This document shows, in pieces, positions 32,410 through 40,885 of a stretch of 62,994 nucleotides of DNA (its first letter is position 1; each line of letters begins with the position of its first letter). Origin of the DNA: Anaerolineales bacterium (GTDB lineage Bacteria > Chloroflexota > Anaerolineae > Promineifilales > Promineifilaceae); assembly GCA_011524645.1 (NCBI GenBank), contig WTJY01000163.1, positions 1-62,994 of the forward strand, given 5' to 3'. The notes under the pieces are model-generated. The model was given only the letters and a program-made list of their open reading frames with translations, did no database searches and had not been told where the DNA came from. The position numbers and the translations under genes were made by a program.

Positions 32410-34005
32410 TTACAACTTCATCAGCTTAACTTCTGTAATCGCATTGGCTTGTGCGAGTGCGTTAAGGACCACGTTGGGGGGTTCTTTGTCGACATTAATA
32501 AAACAGAGCGCTTCCCCGCCCAGTTTTTCACGGCCGAGCCGCCATTCGCCGATATTTACCCCGTAGGCGGCCATTAGCGTCGCTACTTGCCCAATGACGC
32601 CCGGCTTGTCTTCATTGCGCATCACGACCACATGTCCCTGAGGTTTCGCCTCTAGTCGATATTCATCGACTTGAACAATACGTGGCTCTGATCCGCCGAA
32701 AAGAACCCCAGAGACGGTGCGGGAGGCTTCTTCTCCCGCCTGATTTTGCCAATAGGCACGGCAGGTAATGAGGTTAGAGTAGTCGATTTCGGACATGTCA
32801 TACTCTTGCGAAATCGATACGCCTAACTCCTGAGCCAAGATCGGAGCGTTAACCATGTTGATTTGTGCCTCACGCTCGTTTAGCACCCCCTTGAGCACAG
32901 ATGAGGCTAAAAGCTTAATGCTGTTTTCTAGAGCCGCTCCGGTTACTTCGAGCTGGACTTTGTTGATGACACCATCGGCCAAGTTGTGTTGAATCCGGCC
33001 GATCGCTTCCGCTAGATCGATATACGGCCGGATTTGGGTAAAGGTAATGTCCCTTGGGAATGAGACATTGACCGCATGACGAAAATCTTTTTGTTGTAAA
33101 GCATTAACGACCTGCTCAACCAGATCGATCGAGACGGTGTGTAGCGCTTCGCTTGTGTTGGCCCCTAAACGAGGGGTATGTATCACGCTTGGGTGACCGA
33201 TTAGCGGGCTGGTGATCGGAGGCTCTGCGGTATAGGCATCTATACCAACACCGGCCAGTGTTCCATTTTCTAAGGCGGCTGTGACCGCTGCTTCATCTAT
33301 TAATTGACCATGCGCCACATTAATGAGAATCGTTCCCGCGTTCATTTTGGACAATGTTGTTGTGTTGATTAAGTTTTCTGTTTCTGGGGTTGCGCTACAG
33401 TGGAGAGAAATGTAGTTTGCTCGGGTTAATAGATCTTCGAAGTCTACCAATTCGATTCCGAGATCACGGCCGACTCTTTCAGACACATAGGGGTCATAAG
33501 CGATGACTGTCATGTCAAAGGTCTTGGCATATTCAGCGACCAAAGATCCGATCCGGCCGAGGCCGATGATGCCTAGCGTTTTTTCTTTGAGCTGCCTTCC
33601 CACATAAAGATTTCGTTCCCACTGTTTCTGTTGAACCGAGGTGTGTGCCTGCACAAGATGGCGACTTGTGGCTAGCATGAGCGCGATTGTATGTTCGGCC
33701 GTACCTGTGCTGTTGGCATCGGGAATGTTCATTACAATGATCCCTTGTCGTGTGGCCACATGTAAATCGATATTTTCAACGCTAATGCCGGTGCGCCCAA
33801 TCACTTTTAATTTTTGGACTTGCGCCAGAATTTCTGCATCGATTTTTGTTTCACTATCCACAATAAGGGCATCAAACTGTGGTAATTGCTCGCGAAGCTC
33901 CTCCGCTGTCAACTGCGTGCGAACTTCATGGGTGACATCCGCCATCTGATCAAGAAGATCTAGTCCTGCTTGGCCGAGTTGGTCTGTAATTAGAATTTTA
34001 TACAT
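32410..34005 (-). CDS. ACT-bearing SerA paralogue with altered active site (likely regulatory)
   Basis: The 531-residue protein has the full long-form D-3-phosphoglycerate dehydrogenase layout: catalytic/NAD domains (~1-310), an intervening ASB domain (~320-445) and a C-terminal ACT domain (~455-531, VVVMRNEDKPGVIGQVATLM). It aligns without gaps to the short SerA over ~285 residues. However, the substrate Arg50 is Asp (VDSETK), the catalytic Arg232 is His (INVAHG) and the catalytic His279 is Arg (HTPRLGA); Glu261 is kept. I checked all three codons on the DNA. The Rossmann motif GLGRIG is retained. It therefore probably binds NAD and senses serine but does not oxidise phosphoglycerate. It lies at the end of the ser operon, 171 bp after the short form. 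Confidence 0.88.
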   Translation of the reverse strand: MYKILITDQLGQAGLDLLDQMADVTHEVRTQLTAEELREQLPQFDALIVDSETKIDAEILAQVQKLKVIGRTGISVENIDLHVATRQGIIVMNIPDANSTGTAEHTIALMLATSRHLVQAHTSVQQKQWERNLYVGRQLKEKTLGIIGLGRIGSLVAEYAKTFDMTVIAYDPYVSERVGRDLGIELVDFEDLLTRANYISLHCSATPETENLINTTTLSKMNAGTILINVAHGQLIDEAAVTAALENGTLAGVGIDAYTAEPPITSPLIGHPSVIHTPRLGANTSEALHTVSIDLVEQVVNALQQKDFRHAVNVSFPRDITFTQIRPYIDLAEAIGRIQHNLADGVINKVQLEVTGAALENSIKLLASSVLKGVLNEREAQINMVNAPILAQELGVSISQEYDMSEIDYSNLITCRAYWQNQAGEEASRTVSGVLFGGSEPRIVQVDEYRLEAKPQGHVVVMRNEDKPGVIGQVATLMAAYGVNIGEWRLGREKLGGEALCFINVDKEPPNVVLNALAQANAITEVKLMKL

Positions 34006-34142
34006 CTGGTTATTCCTTCCGGTTTTGATGAGGATCGGCCTGCTGTTGTTTTGCGGACCTAGCTGTGTAGCACTGGTTCTGTCTAATCACGAGAATGGGG
34101 CTGGGGGGTAGGGAGAGTAACGAGCGAGATGCTATGATCTAT

Positions 34143-34177
34143 CACTCGTCACTCGCCACTCGTTATTCGTCACTCAC
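34143..34177. repeat. Heptamer tandem repeat (CACTCGT, five units)
   Basis: Five 7-bp units (CACTCGT, CACTCGC, CACTCGT, TATTCGT, CACTCAC) lie between the two serA genes, the last touching the stop codon of the short form. A related set occurs on the other strand near 17151-17187, upstream of the rpmH promoter. Confidence 0.75.
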
Positions 34178-35124
34178 TAAAACGGATTGACTTGGTGTTG
34201 GGCTGGGTTGCCACGTAATACATCGACAACTTGTTGGGCGATTTGCTCACCCACGGCGCGTTGCGCTTCTTTAGAACTCGCACCCAAATGGGGGGTATGG
34301 GTGACATTAGGCAAGCCGATAAGCGGATTGTTTTCGGGTGGTTCGCTGAAATAGACATCAAGCCCTGCACCAGCGATGGTGCCGTTGCTTAAAGCTGCTG
34401 CGAGCGCGTCTTCATCGATTAGCTTCCCGCGAGCGACATTGATCAAAATCGCATTCGATTTCATTTGGGACAATGCTTCTGCGTTGATCATTTTGGTTGT
34501 TTCTGGTGTGACGATGGTGTGGAGCGAAATGTAGTCCGCTTGAGGTAAAAGCTCAGCGAGTTCTACCAATTGGACGTTCATTTCTTGACCGACTTCACTT
34601 GAAACATAAGGGTCGTAAGCGATGACGGTCATGCCGAATGCTTGGGCGCGTTGGGCGACCAAACGGCCGATGTAACCGAAACCGATAATCCCTAGTGTCT
34701 TGCTGTGCAGTTCAACGCCGACAAATTTAGAACGTTCCCATTTTCCGGCCGCCACAGAGCTGTGTGAGATGGCTGTGTATCGGCTAGAGGCGAGCATGAG
34801 AGCCATGGTTTGTTCGGCCGTGGCGATGCTATTGGCGCGGGGGGTGTTCATGACGATCACTTTGTGTTTGGTGGCGGCAGCCAAGTCGATATTGTCAACC
34901 CCGATCCCTGCACGGCCGATCGCTTTGAGTTTTGTGCCGGCCGCGATAATGTCTGCATCCGGCCGAGTGCCGCTACGAATGATTAAGGCATCGTATTCTG
35001 GCATAATGGCGATAAGTTCCTCTTTGTTGAGGCCTGTTTTCATGTCGTAGTGGACATCATCTTGTTGTTCAAGCAAATCGAGCCCAGCTTGGCCCAATTT
35101 GTCTGAAATTAAAACTTTATACAT
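34177..35124 (-). CDS. serA: D-3-phosphoglycerate dehydrogenase, short form
   Basis: The 315-residue enzyme consists only of the catalytic and NAD-binding domains. Active-site residues are complete: Arg50 in IIRSGT, the Rossmann GFGYIG, Arg232 in INVARG, Glu261 in YFSEPP and His279 in HTPHLGAS. It carries out the first step of serine synthesis from 3-phosphoglycerate. It lacks the ASB and ACT domains through which serine feedback-inhibits long forms. Next to it is a long paralogue that has those domains but a damaged active site. It is the third gene of the ser operon, after serB and the aminotransferase. Confidence 0.93.
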   Translation of the reverse strand: MYKVLISDKLGQAGLDLLEQQDDVHYDMKTGLNKEELIAIMPEYDALIIRSGTRPDADIIAAGTKLKAIGRAGIGVDNIDLAAATKHKVIVMNTPRANSIATAEQTMALMLASSRYTAISHSSVAAGKWERSKFVGVELHSKTLGIIGFGYIGRLVAQRAQAFGMTVIAYDPYVSSEVGQEMNVQLVELAELLPQADYISLHTIVTPETTKMINAEALSQMKSNAILINVARGKLIDEDALAAALSNGTIAGAGLDVYFSEPPENNPLIGLPNVTHTPHLGASSKEAQRAVGEQIAQQVVDVLRGNPAQHQVNPF

Positions 35125-35155
35125 CTCTACTTCCTGTTGATTTTTGTAAATAATG

Positions 35156-35270
35156 GTAATTGTTTAGCTACAACCCCTCCTCGTAGACGGGAGACGAAGG
35201 GTGGGGAATAGACCCGAGCCGTTTTGGGCGCGACTTTGATTTTTAGGGTTGCAAGCTAAATAGCGGTTAC
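35156..35270. repeat. Degenerate copy of the G-rich palindromic repeat
   Basis: The ends GTAATTGTTTAGCTACAACC and (inverted) GTAACCGCTATTTAGCTTGC resemble each other. The core ACCCCTCCTCGTAGACGGGAG matches the family by composition. No target duplication is visible. It lies in the 300-bp gap between the aminotransferase and short serA genes. Confidence 0.5.
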
Positions 35271-35316
35271 AGTTGACTCGTCACCGCCTTTGGCGGTTCG
35301 TCAAGTTGTTTGTTAA

Positions 35317-35347
35317 ATTTTTGCGGTGGCATAGCCACCGCAAAAAT
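35317..35347. repeat. Perfect 14-bp hairpin
   Basis: ATTTTTGCGGTGGC pairs with GCCACCGCAAAAAT around a 3-nt loop. It shares the CGGTGGC/GCCACCG core with the first hairpin of the element at 2774-2979. A shorter stem (CCGCC/GGCGG) lies at 35284-35296. It could terminate or stabilise the aminotransferase transcript. Confidence 0.65.
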
Positions 35348-35425
35348 CTAGAATGGTTTGCTCGGCTTTAGACCAACCAAGCCATTCGACTGCACATGCG
35401 ACAATTATTTAGTCGCTATTATTCC

Positions 35426-36550
35426 TTAGTATTCGATCCCTTGGGCGGTCAGATACTCATCGACTGTGGCAAACAGCTCTTCCATGTCGGCTAATTGCCA
35501 ATCACCCATGTGGCCGATGCGGAAGGTTTTTTCTTTGAGTTTTCCATAGCCATTGGACAAAATCATCCCTTTGGTCCGTAGAAACTTGTTGAGGTCTGCG
35601 ATGCTGATGCCCAAATCGTTGGCAACTGTGGTCACAGTGGGGGAGGCGTATGCTTTGTCTGCGAACAAACCGAAGCCGCGAGAGAGGGCCCATTCGATGG
35701 TGCGATCACGTAGTGCCATGTGGCGAGCCCAGCGACCTTCCATTGTTTCCGCCATCATTTTATCTAATTGTTTGTTGAGCGCGAAGAGCAAAGAGATCGC
35801 GGGTGTTGCGGGTGTCTGGTCTTTGAGTAAAGATTTCTCCATGGAAAGATAGTCAAAGTAGAAGCCACGATTCGGGATCGTTTTCGCTTTTTCAAAGGCG
35901 CGTTCTGATACGGCCGCGAAAGACAAGCCGGGTGGGAGGGCGAACGCTTTTTGGCTGCCGGTTAAGACAATGTCTAAGTCCCAAGCGTCAAATTCGATTT
36001 CCGCACCGGACATCCCACTGACGGAGTCGATCATAATGGTGATATCTTGGCCACCGGGCGCGTTGCGAATTGCAGCAGCGATTTCTTTAACCGGACTGGT
36101 GACTCCGGTGCTGGTTTCATTGTGAGCGAAGGCGACCGCATCATATTTTCCAGCGGCTGCCGCGAGGTGTTCTGCGACGAGTTCTGGTAAGATCGGTTGA
36201 CCCCACTCTACATCGACACGGTCCGCTTCTTTGCCGTTGGCGATTGAAACAGTGTGCCAACGATCACTAAATGACCCGTTGACGAAGTGGAGGACACGAT
36301 CACGGACACAGTTGCGTACGGCCGCTTCCCACATGCCGGAACCAGATGAGGTAGCGACATAGACGCGAGATTCGGTCCGAAATACTTTGCGTAATTTCGG
36401 TTGAATTTGTCCGTAAAGGGCGATGCACTCTGGCATGCGATGCCCGATCATGGCGGTCGTTTGTGCTTCTAAAATATCCGCACTAACTTCTGTCGGTCCG
36501 GGCAAAAACAGCTTCAAAGGCGTGGTTGAATTTTGATTTGAGTTGCTCAT
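35426..36550 (-). CDS. serC: Class V aminotransferase, probable phosphoserine aminotransferase
   Basis: The 374-residue PLP enzyme has the class V pattern: LFLPGPTEVSADIL at the N-terminus, SSGSGMWEAAVRN, NETSTGV, MIDSVSG and the PLP-binding Lys in TGSQKAFALPPGLS. Its closest appearance is to the serine-glyoxylate/alanine-glyoxylate type, which serves as phosphoserine aminotransferase in several bacteria and archaea lacking classical SerC. The location supports that role: its start lies 68 bp inside serB, and serA genes follow. It would convert 3-phosphohydroxypyruvate to phosphoserine with glutamate. Substrate choice rests on context. Confidence 0.85.
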   Translation of the reverse strand: MSNSNQNSTTPLKLFLPGPTEVSADILEAQTTAMIGHRMPECIALYGQIQPKLRKVFRTESRVYVATSSGSGMWEAAVRNCVRDRVLHFVNGSFSDRWHTVSIANGKEADRVDVEWGQPILPELVAEHLAAAAGKYDAVAFAHNETSTGVTSPVKEIAAAIRNAPGGQDITIMIDSVSGMSGAEIEFDAWDLDIVLTGSQKAFALPPGLSFAAVSERAFEKAKTIPNRGFYFDYLSMEKSLLKDQTPATPAISLLFALNKQLDKMMAETMEGRWARHMALRDRTIEWALSRGFGLFADKAYASPTVTTVANDLGISIADLNKFLRTKGMILSNGYGKLKEKTFRIGHMGDWQLADMEELFATVDEYLTAQGIEY

Positions 36551-37331
36551 TTTGGAAAGTTATATCTCCTTGTTCAATTAAATGAACTGTTTTATTCAAT
36601 AGAGTGGCGTGTGGACTGTTTTCTAATTGGGTAAGACCTGCTGGACCTTGGGCAAGGGCGAGCAGTGGGGCAAGGCTGGGATTGTGTAGGAATACAGGGG
36701 CTTGCTGGAACACTTTGTCTCGCTTGACTACGCCACCGTAGCCGACAAATAGGTCGACTCGTTTGCTTGCCAAGAGATCGCTGCTTCCATCACCGATTAG
36801 CAAAGACCTGCCGGACTGGTCGCCTAATAATTGGTCCACGACTTGGGCTTTGCCATCGGTTGCGGTCAGATTGCCTGCGGTGTATTTTTTGTAGCGGGCG
36901 GACGATGTGTCTTGATCGAGCCACCAATCGCCACTGAGTTGGTCATATTGAACATCGACGGCGCGAATATTTTCGGGCGCAACGCCGAGGGATATGCCAA
37001 ACTCAAGGACCGGCTCGTAGAGCCCGCCACTAATAATATAGACTTTGTGGCCGAGCCACTTAAGAATATCGATCACTTCTTGAGCGTCTTCGACGATATT
37101 TTTTTTATAGCTGTTTTTGATAATTTGGATTTGTTGACGGGTCGGTCGTACCGCCTGCAACCGTTTGCCGTACACATCGGCTAAGTCGATATCTCCGTTC
37201 ATGGCGGCGTTTGTTAGCACTTCGACCCGCCACTTTTTGTTAGCGGATTCAGCTAAAATGTCGATTCCCTCAATTGTGCTGAGTGTAGAGTCACAATCGA
37301 AAAAGATATGTTGGTAGATAGGCCAGCGCAT
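36483..37331 (-). CDS. serB: Phosphoserine phosphatase (HAD family)
   Basis: The 282-residue enzyme has HAD motif I in IFFDCDSTLSTIEGIDILA, close to known phosphoserine phosphatases. It also has motif II in IISGGLYEP, a motif III Lys in TDGKAQVV and motif IV in LIGDGSSDL. It would release serine from phosphoserine. It is the first gene of the operon; its last 68 bp overlap the aminotransferase start. The C-terminal ~70 residues (after VFLHNPSLAP) extend beyond the HAD core and continue through the overlap. The overlap is long, so one of the two borders may be shorter in the cell. Confidence 0.92.
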   Translation of the reverse strand: MRWPIYQHIFFDCDSTLSTIEGIDILAESANKKWRVEVLTNAAMNGDIDLADVYGKRLQAVRPTRQQIQIIKNSYKKNIVEDAQEVIDILKWLGHKVYIISGGLYEPVLEFGISLGVAPENIRAVDVQYDQLSGDWWLDQDTSSARYKKYTAGNLTATDGKAQVVDQLLGDQSGRSLLIGDGSSDLLASKRVDLFVGYGGVVKRDKVFQQAPVFLHNPSLAPLLALAQGPAGLTQLENSPHATLLNKTVHLIEQGDITFQNEQLKSKFNHAFEAVFARTDRS

Positions 37332-37446
37332 TATATTTTACTCCTACAGTCTCCAGTGATTGATGTATCACTGATGTTTTACTAAAGGGCACACTATTAA
37401 TTCAATAAATATGAGTCAACTTCTGTTAATACCTGCGCCATTTTTA

Positions 37447-37609
37447 CAGCAATTCTCAATCTAAAATCGATTTTGGCTGTCAAAATCAATGAATTTAGTC
37501 TCTCAGTGCCGCTTTTTGTGTCGAAGGTGCAAAAAGCGACACTTCTTAGAAAGGGTCGTCTATGGCGACAATCAAAAGTGATTCCTTTGGTTCAGATTGA
37601 GAAGTTCTG
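37447..37609. mobile_element. MITE-like element with 9-bp target duplication
   Basis: The 163-bp element has ends CAGCAATTCTCAATCT and, inverted, CAGAACTTCTCAATCT. A 9-bp duplication CCATTTTTA lies at 37438-37446 and 37610-37618 (10 bp if the preceding G is counted). An internal imperfect hairpin at 37505-37543 has a GAA loop, like the element at 2774-2979. Same family; no coding capacity. Confidence 0.87.
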
Positions 37610-37720
37610 CCATTTTTAGACACCTATGACAAAAGAGTTGCCTTTGAGGTAAATTTGTTTATTCAATTAAAAATGTCTTAGGCCGAGAGCTCGATGATTT
37701 TTAATTCGAGTCTGATCAAA

Positions 37721-37834
37721 AGCTCCCCTCTCACAATGGGAGAGGGGCTGGGGGGAGAGGGGAAATCCACCGTCCCCAGCCCTCCTAGTAGGAGGGGGAA
37801 AATCCAATTAGGTGCTTTGTACTGGTGAAGGTAT
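37721..37834. repeat. G-rich palindromic repeat copy
   Basis: The core is CTCCCCTCTCACAATGGGAG, then GGGGCTGGGGGGAGAGGGG and CCCCAGCCCTCC. The right side (AATCCAATTAGGTGC) matches the copy at 56.3 kb. The ends are not sharply defined and no target duplication was found. Confidence 0.65.
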
Positions 37835-37938
37835 TGTTCTGTATATTTTGATTTTTAAGTTGGGAATGTAGTTGATGCAGGAAGCCTTACTAGGATACAG
37901 GAGAATTACGCTCTCTATATTGTAAGTTTTGTACAAAA

Positions 37939-38739
37939 TTATGTAGTCGCTCGTAGTAAATGTGCACAAATTGCTTCATGGAACCGGCCGTTGCTGGCTA
38001 AACAGTCTCGCTGTTGCCAATGCCAATCCTTGTTGGCAAAGTTACTCACACGGCCGCCTGCTTCATGCAAAATGAGTTGAGCGGCCGCATTGTCCCACGG
38101 TGAGATATCGTAGTTAATATAGCTATCGACTCGGCCGTCTGCGATCCAACAGATCGCTAGGGCAGCGGTGCCGATCGCCCGAATGGTACGTGTTTCATGC
38201 ACCATATGGTTGAGTATTTGCAACGTTTTGGCGCGATTTTCTGGGCTACGTGACCAATCAAGCGTAAAGACTGATTCACTTATTTCATCGACTGGAGATC
38301 GCCTTAGGGTCCGTTCATTACAGACAGCAGGCTTCCCTTTTTGGGCTGAAAACAATTCATCATGGATCGGGTCATAGACCGCTCCTACGTGAACATCTAG
38401 ACTTGAACCGACCTGTTTTGCGGCCGCGATCGATACACAATAATTTGGAATTCCCCGACTATAGTTGCTTGTGCCATCAACCGGATCAATGATCCAAATC
38501 CACTCACCGCTAGACGGCAACATATGGTCCTTTTCTTCCGGTAGAAAACCATGATGTGGATATTTTTCTTGAATCTTTGTGGTGATTAACTTCTGGGCGG
38601 CGAAGTCCGCATCGGTGACGATATCTCGAAACCCTTTTTTATGTAGGGTACGTGGCTCTTTCGCTTTAGCTTGGATGAGTTCTCCTGCGGCTTTGGCGAG
38701 CTCACAAGTAAAAAGATATAAGTGATTAAGGTCGGTCAT
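37939..38739 (-). CDS. Inositol monophosphatase family protein
   Basis: I chose the ATG giving MTDLNHLYLF (266 residues). Family motifs are complete: FLPEEKDHM (metal Glu), WIIDPVDGTSNYSRG (DPxDGT) and ISPWDNAAAQLILHEAGG (WDxAA). This metal-dependent phosphatase family includes inositol-1-phosphatase, CysQ and histidinol-phosphatase. There is no clear neighbour that fixes the substrate; the ser operon lies upstream on the same strand across 600 bp. The stop is at 37939-37941. Confidence 0.92.
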   Translation of the reverse strand: MTDLNHLYLFTCELAKAAGELIQAKAKEPRTLHKKGFRDIVTDADFAAQKLITTKIQEKYPHHGFLPEEKDHMLPSSGEWIWIIDPVDGTSNYSRGIPNYCVSIAAAKQVGSSLDVHVGAVYDPIHDELFSAQKGKPAVCNERTLRRSPVDEISESVFTLDWSRSPENRAKTLQILNHMVHETRTIRAIGTAALAICWIADGRVDSYINYDISPWDNAAAQLILHEAGGRVSNFANKDWHWQQRDCLASNGRFHEAICAHLLRATT

Positions 38740-38882
38740 AATTGAATCGCCGATTGGCGCAGATCGAGGGTACATTACCTGTTGTGGTGCGTCCTCAAAT
38801 TGTTAAGCAAAAATAAAGCCCTACCCTGATGGGGCAGAGCCTGTCATAGTTGCGTAAATTATTAAGGATCTTAATGGAAATT

Positions 38883-39030
38883 AAGGAGATTGACATAAAA
38901 ATATAGTTCTCTTTCTCTCCTCCTATGAGGGGGGGGTGGGGGTGGTGGAATTTTAAAGAATTTCCCCTCTCCCCCAGCCCCTCTCCTTCAAGGGAGAGGG
39001 GAGCAAAACCGCTTGAATCTGTAGCTCCTT
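38883..39030. repeat. G-rich palindromic repeat copy with strong G-run
   Basis: The core CTCCTCCTATGAGGGGGGGG and GTGGGGGTGGTGG is followed by CCCCTCTCCCCCAGCCCC. Short inverted ends AAGGAG/CTCCTT lie at 38883 and 39025. The plus-strand G-runs could form a G-quadruplex. It lies in the gap between the phosphatase and the solute-binding protein. Confidence 0.65.
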
Positions 39031-39123
39031 GAAACACATAAAGAGCCATTATTAAAATGGAAAAACTTTTTGGTAAATGATGCTTAGATGCCAATTGTGG
39101 GAGATGAAGCCGAGCCCGACTGC

Positions 39124-40752
39124 TTATTCTGGCGCCGATTCAACTAAAATTTGATTGGCGATTTCATCTAATTCTCTCAAGATTGTAGCCACATCAGCTT
39201 CCTCTTCTTCTAGGATGCGGATATAGGCGGCCGTTACTTCATCTCGGACATTGTCATAGCCTGCAACGGGTGGTTCAGTTTTCCCATATTCTAGCAGATC
39301 AAAAGCGGTTCCATATGGTGGATTTTCGGCGATGTATTCCTGCATTTCTTCGGCAACGCTTGCCCGAACAGGGAAATAGTTACTAGCGGTCGCCCAACGT
39401 GCTTGCACCTCAATAGAAGTGTAATATTTGAGGAAGAGCCATGCGGCTAGCTGTTCTTCTGGTGATGTTTTTGGGATGCTGACACTGGCTCCGTAAATGT
39501 TTTGCACCGGCTGGTATCCGCTATAAGGAATTGGCGCAACAGACCAATCGAATGGGAATACGGGGTTTTCCTCGGTTGATACAGCTTCTGCTTCCGCTTC
39601 GACCAACGCTTTGATTTCCGGAATGCTCGAAGACGAGCCGATAATAAAGAGGACACGTTCCTTGCTAAAATCGATTTGATCCCCATCATCTTCGGCGATT
39701 AGGATGGCACAACCATCATCATACATCTCTTGAATTAGGGTCAATGCATCTACCGCTTCACCGCTAAAAAAGGTGAAGGTATTGTTGTTATAGTCATAAA
39801 TCTCCCCTTCGTGAGCGAAAATTAATGACGCAACACGTGAGGCATCTGTGCTGATTTCATAGCCGATCGTGCCTGCTCCAGGTTCTGAAGCGGCACAGGC
39901 CACTTCTTGGAATTCTTCGGGGGTGCGTGGAGGGCTATCATAACCTAATTCTTTCAACCATGTTTGATTATAATAAAGAAGCTCCATTGAGCGGTTGGGG
40001 GGGAAGCCGAACGACTCGTTGTTAAATTGGGGGAGTCGGTCTGCGTTTAGAAACGAGGCGAAAAAATCAGAACGTTCTTCATCGTTTAGACCGTATATCG
40101 GATGATTGATGTAAGGATCGAGATTAACGAGTCCGTTGTTAACCTGATAGCTAGCGGCTTGGTTTTGGTAAGCGACAACGAGACTTGGAATCTCTTTTGT
40201 GGCGAACCCTGCGATCATTTTGTCATAGATATCACCATATCCACCTTCGTTTGAGGCTTCTACAACGATGCCGTATTCATTGATGGCGTTAAATTCATCG
40301 ATAATGGTGATCAGTTCCGTTTCACGGCCGCCTTGATGCTGGTGCCACCAAGTGACTCTGACCCCATTTAAGTTGAGGTTATCGATAATGCCATATGTGC
40401 TGGTGTCATAATTAACAGGAGGTGAAGCTTCGGCCGTGGCAGAGGCGGATAGGGCGTCTGCGGTTGCTTGCGCGCTTGATATCGCATCGAGCGCTTGATT
40501 TTGAGCATTGCTAAGCGCATTGGCGGCTGTGGTTGCTGCGGCATTGATTGCCTCCGCATTTTCTGTGGCCGCTGCTTCAATTTGAGCGGCTGCTTGATTG
40601 ACCGAATCGGCATTTTCTGTGGCGAGTGCGGCTATTTGTTCTTCGGCCGCCGCTAAATCCTGCTCAAGCTGGTTGTTGCCACAAGCTGACAGGATAGATG
40701 CAAGTGCAAATAGGGCGAGTGTAAGCGATATAAATTTTCTTTGATTACTCAT
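39124..40752 (-). CDS. Solute-binding lipoprotein (family 1) on an Ala-rich coiled-coil stalk
   Basis: I chose the ATG giving MSNQRKFISLT, which places the lipobox (ALASILSACG) correctly; 542 residues. After the lipid anchor, ~95 residues are rich in Ala, Glu, Gln and Asn with heptad-like spacing (AAAEEQIAAL, AAAQIEAAATENAEA), giving a probable helical stalk. The rest is a sugar-type periplasmic binding protein: VTWWHQHQGGRETELITIID, PSLVVAYQNQAASY, GSSSSIPEIK and PKTSPEEQLAAWLFLKYYT. No ABC permease or ATPase gene is nearby, so it is an orphan. The stalk may hold it away from the membrane or let it oligomerise. Confidence 0.88.
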   Translation of the reverse strand: MSNQRKFISLTLALFALASILSACGNNQLEQDLAAAEEQIAALATENADSVNQAAAQIEAAATENAEAINAAATTAANALSNAQNQALDAISSAQATADALSASATAEASPPVNYDTSTYGIIDNLNLNGVRVTWWHQHQGGRETELITIIDEFNAINEYGIVVEASNEGGYGDIYDKMIAGFATKEIPSLVVAYQNQAASYQVNNGLVNLDPYINHPIYGLNDEERSDFFASFLNADRLPQFNNESFGFPPNRSMELLYYNQTWLKELGYDSPPRTPEEFQEVACAASEPGAGTIGYEISTDASRVASLIFAHEGEIYDYNNNTFTFFSGEAVDALTLIQEMYDDGCAILIAEDDGDQIDFSKERVLFIIGSSSSIPEIKALVEAEAEAVSTEENPVFPFDWSVAPIPYSGYQPVQNIYGASVSIPKTSPEEQLAAWLFLKYYTSIEVQARWATASNYFPVRASVAEEMQEYIAENPPYGTAFDLLEYGKTEPPVAGYDNVRDEVTAAYIRILEEEEADVATILRELDEIANQILVESAPE

Positions 40753-40885
40753 AAACTTTTGTTTGCCTTGTAAGTATTGCCCAAACATATCTATTTTGTA
40801 CAAATTTTCTAGATTAGACAACCCCGTAATCTTTTGACTGATGCTTAGGGTGGACCATTTTCTTGCCGTGTGATGATGTTTATTG

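Larger units (their letters stand above)
37332..37938. other. Gene-free region with two repeat elements
   Basis: These 607 bp between serB and the inositol phosphatase gene hold the MITE-like element at 37447-37609 and a G-rich palindromic repeat around 37721-37834. No reading frame with protein-like composition is seen. The serB promoter should lie just upstream of 37331, but no clear boxes stand out. Confidence 0.6.

Noticed and set aside
38883-39030. Target duplication around the 38.9 kb repeat copy
   Set aside because: Short similar strings flank it, but none forms a clean 8-9 bp direct repeat.
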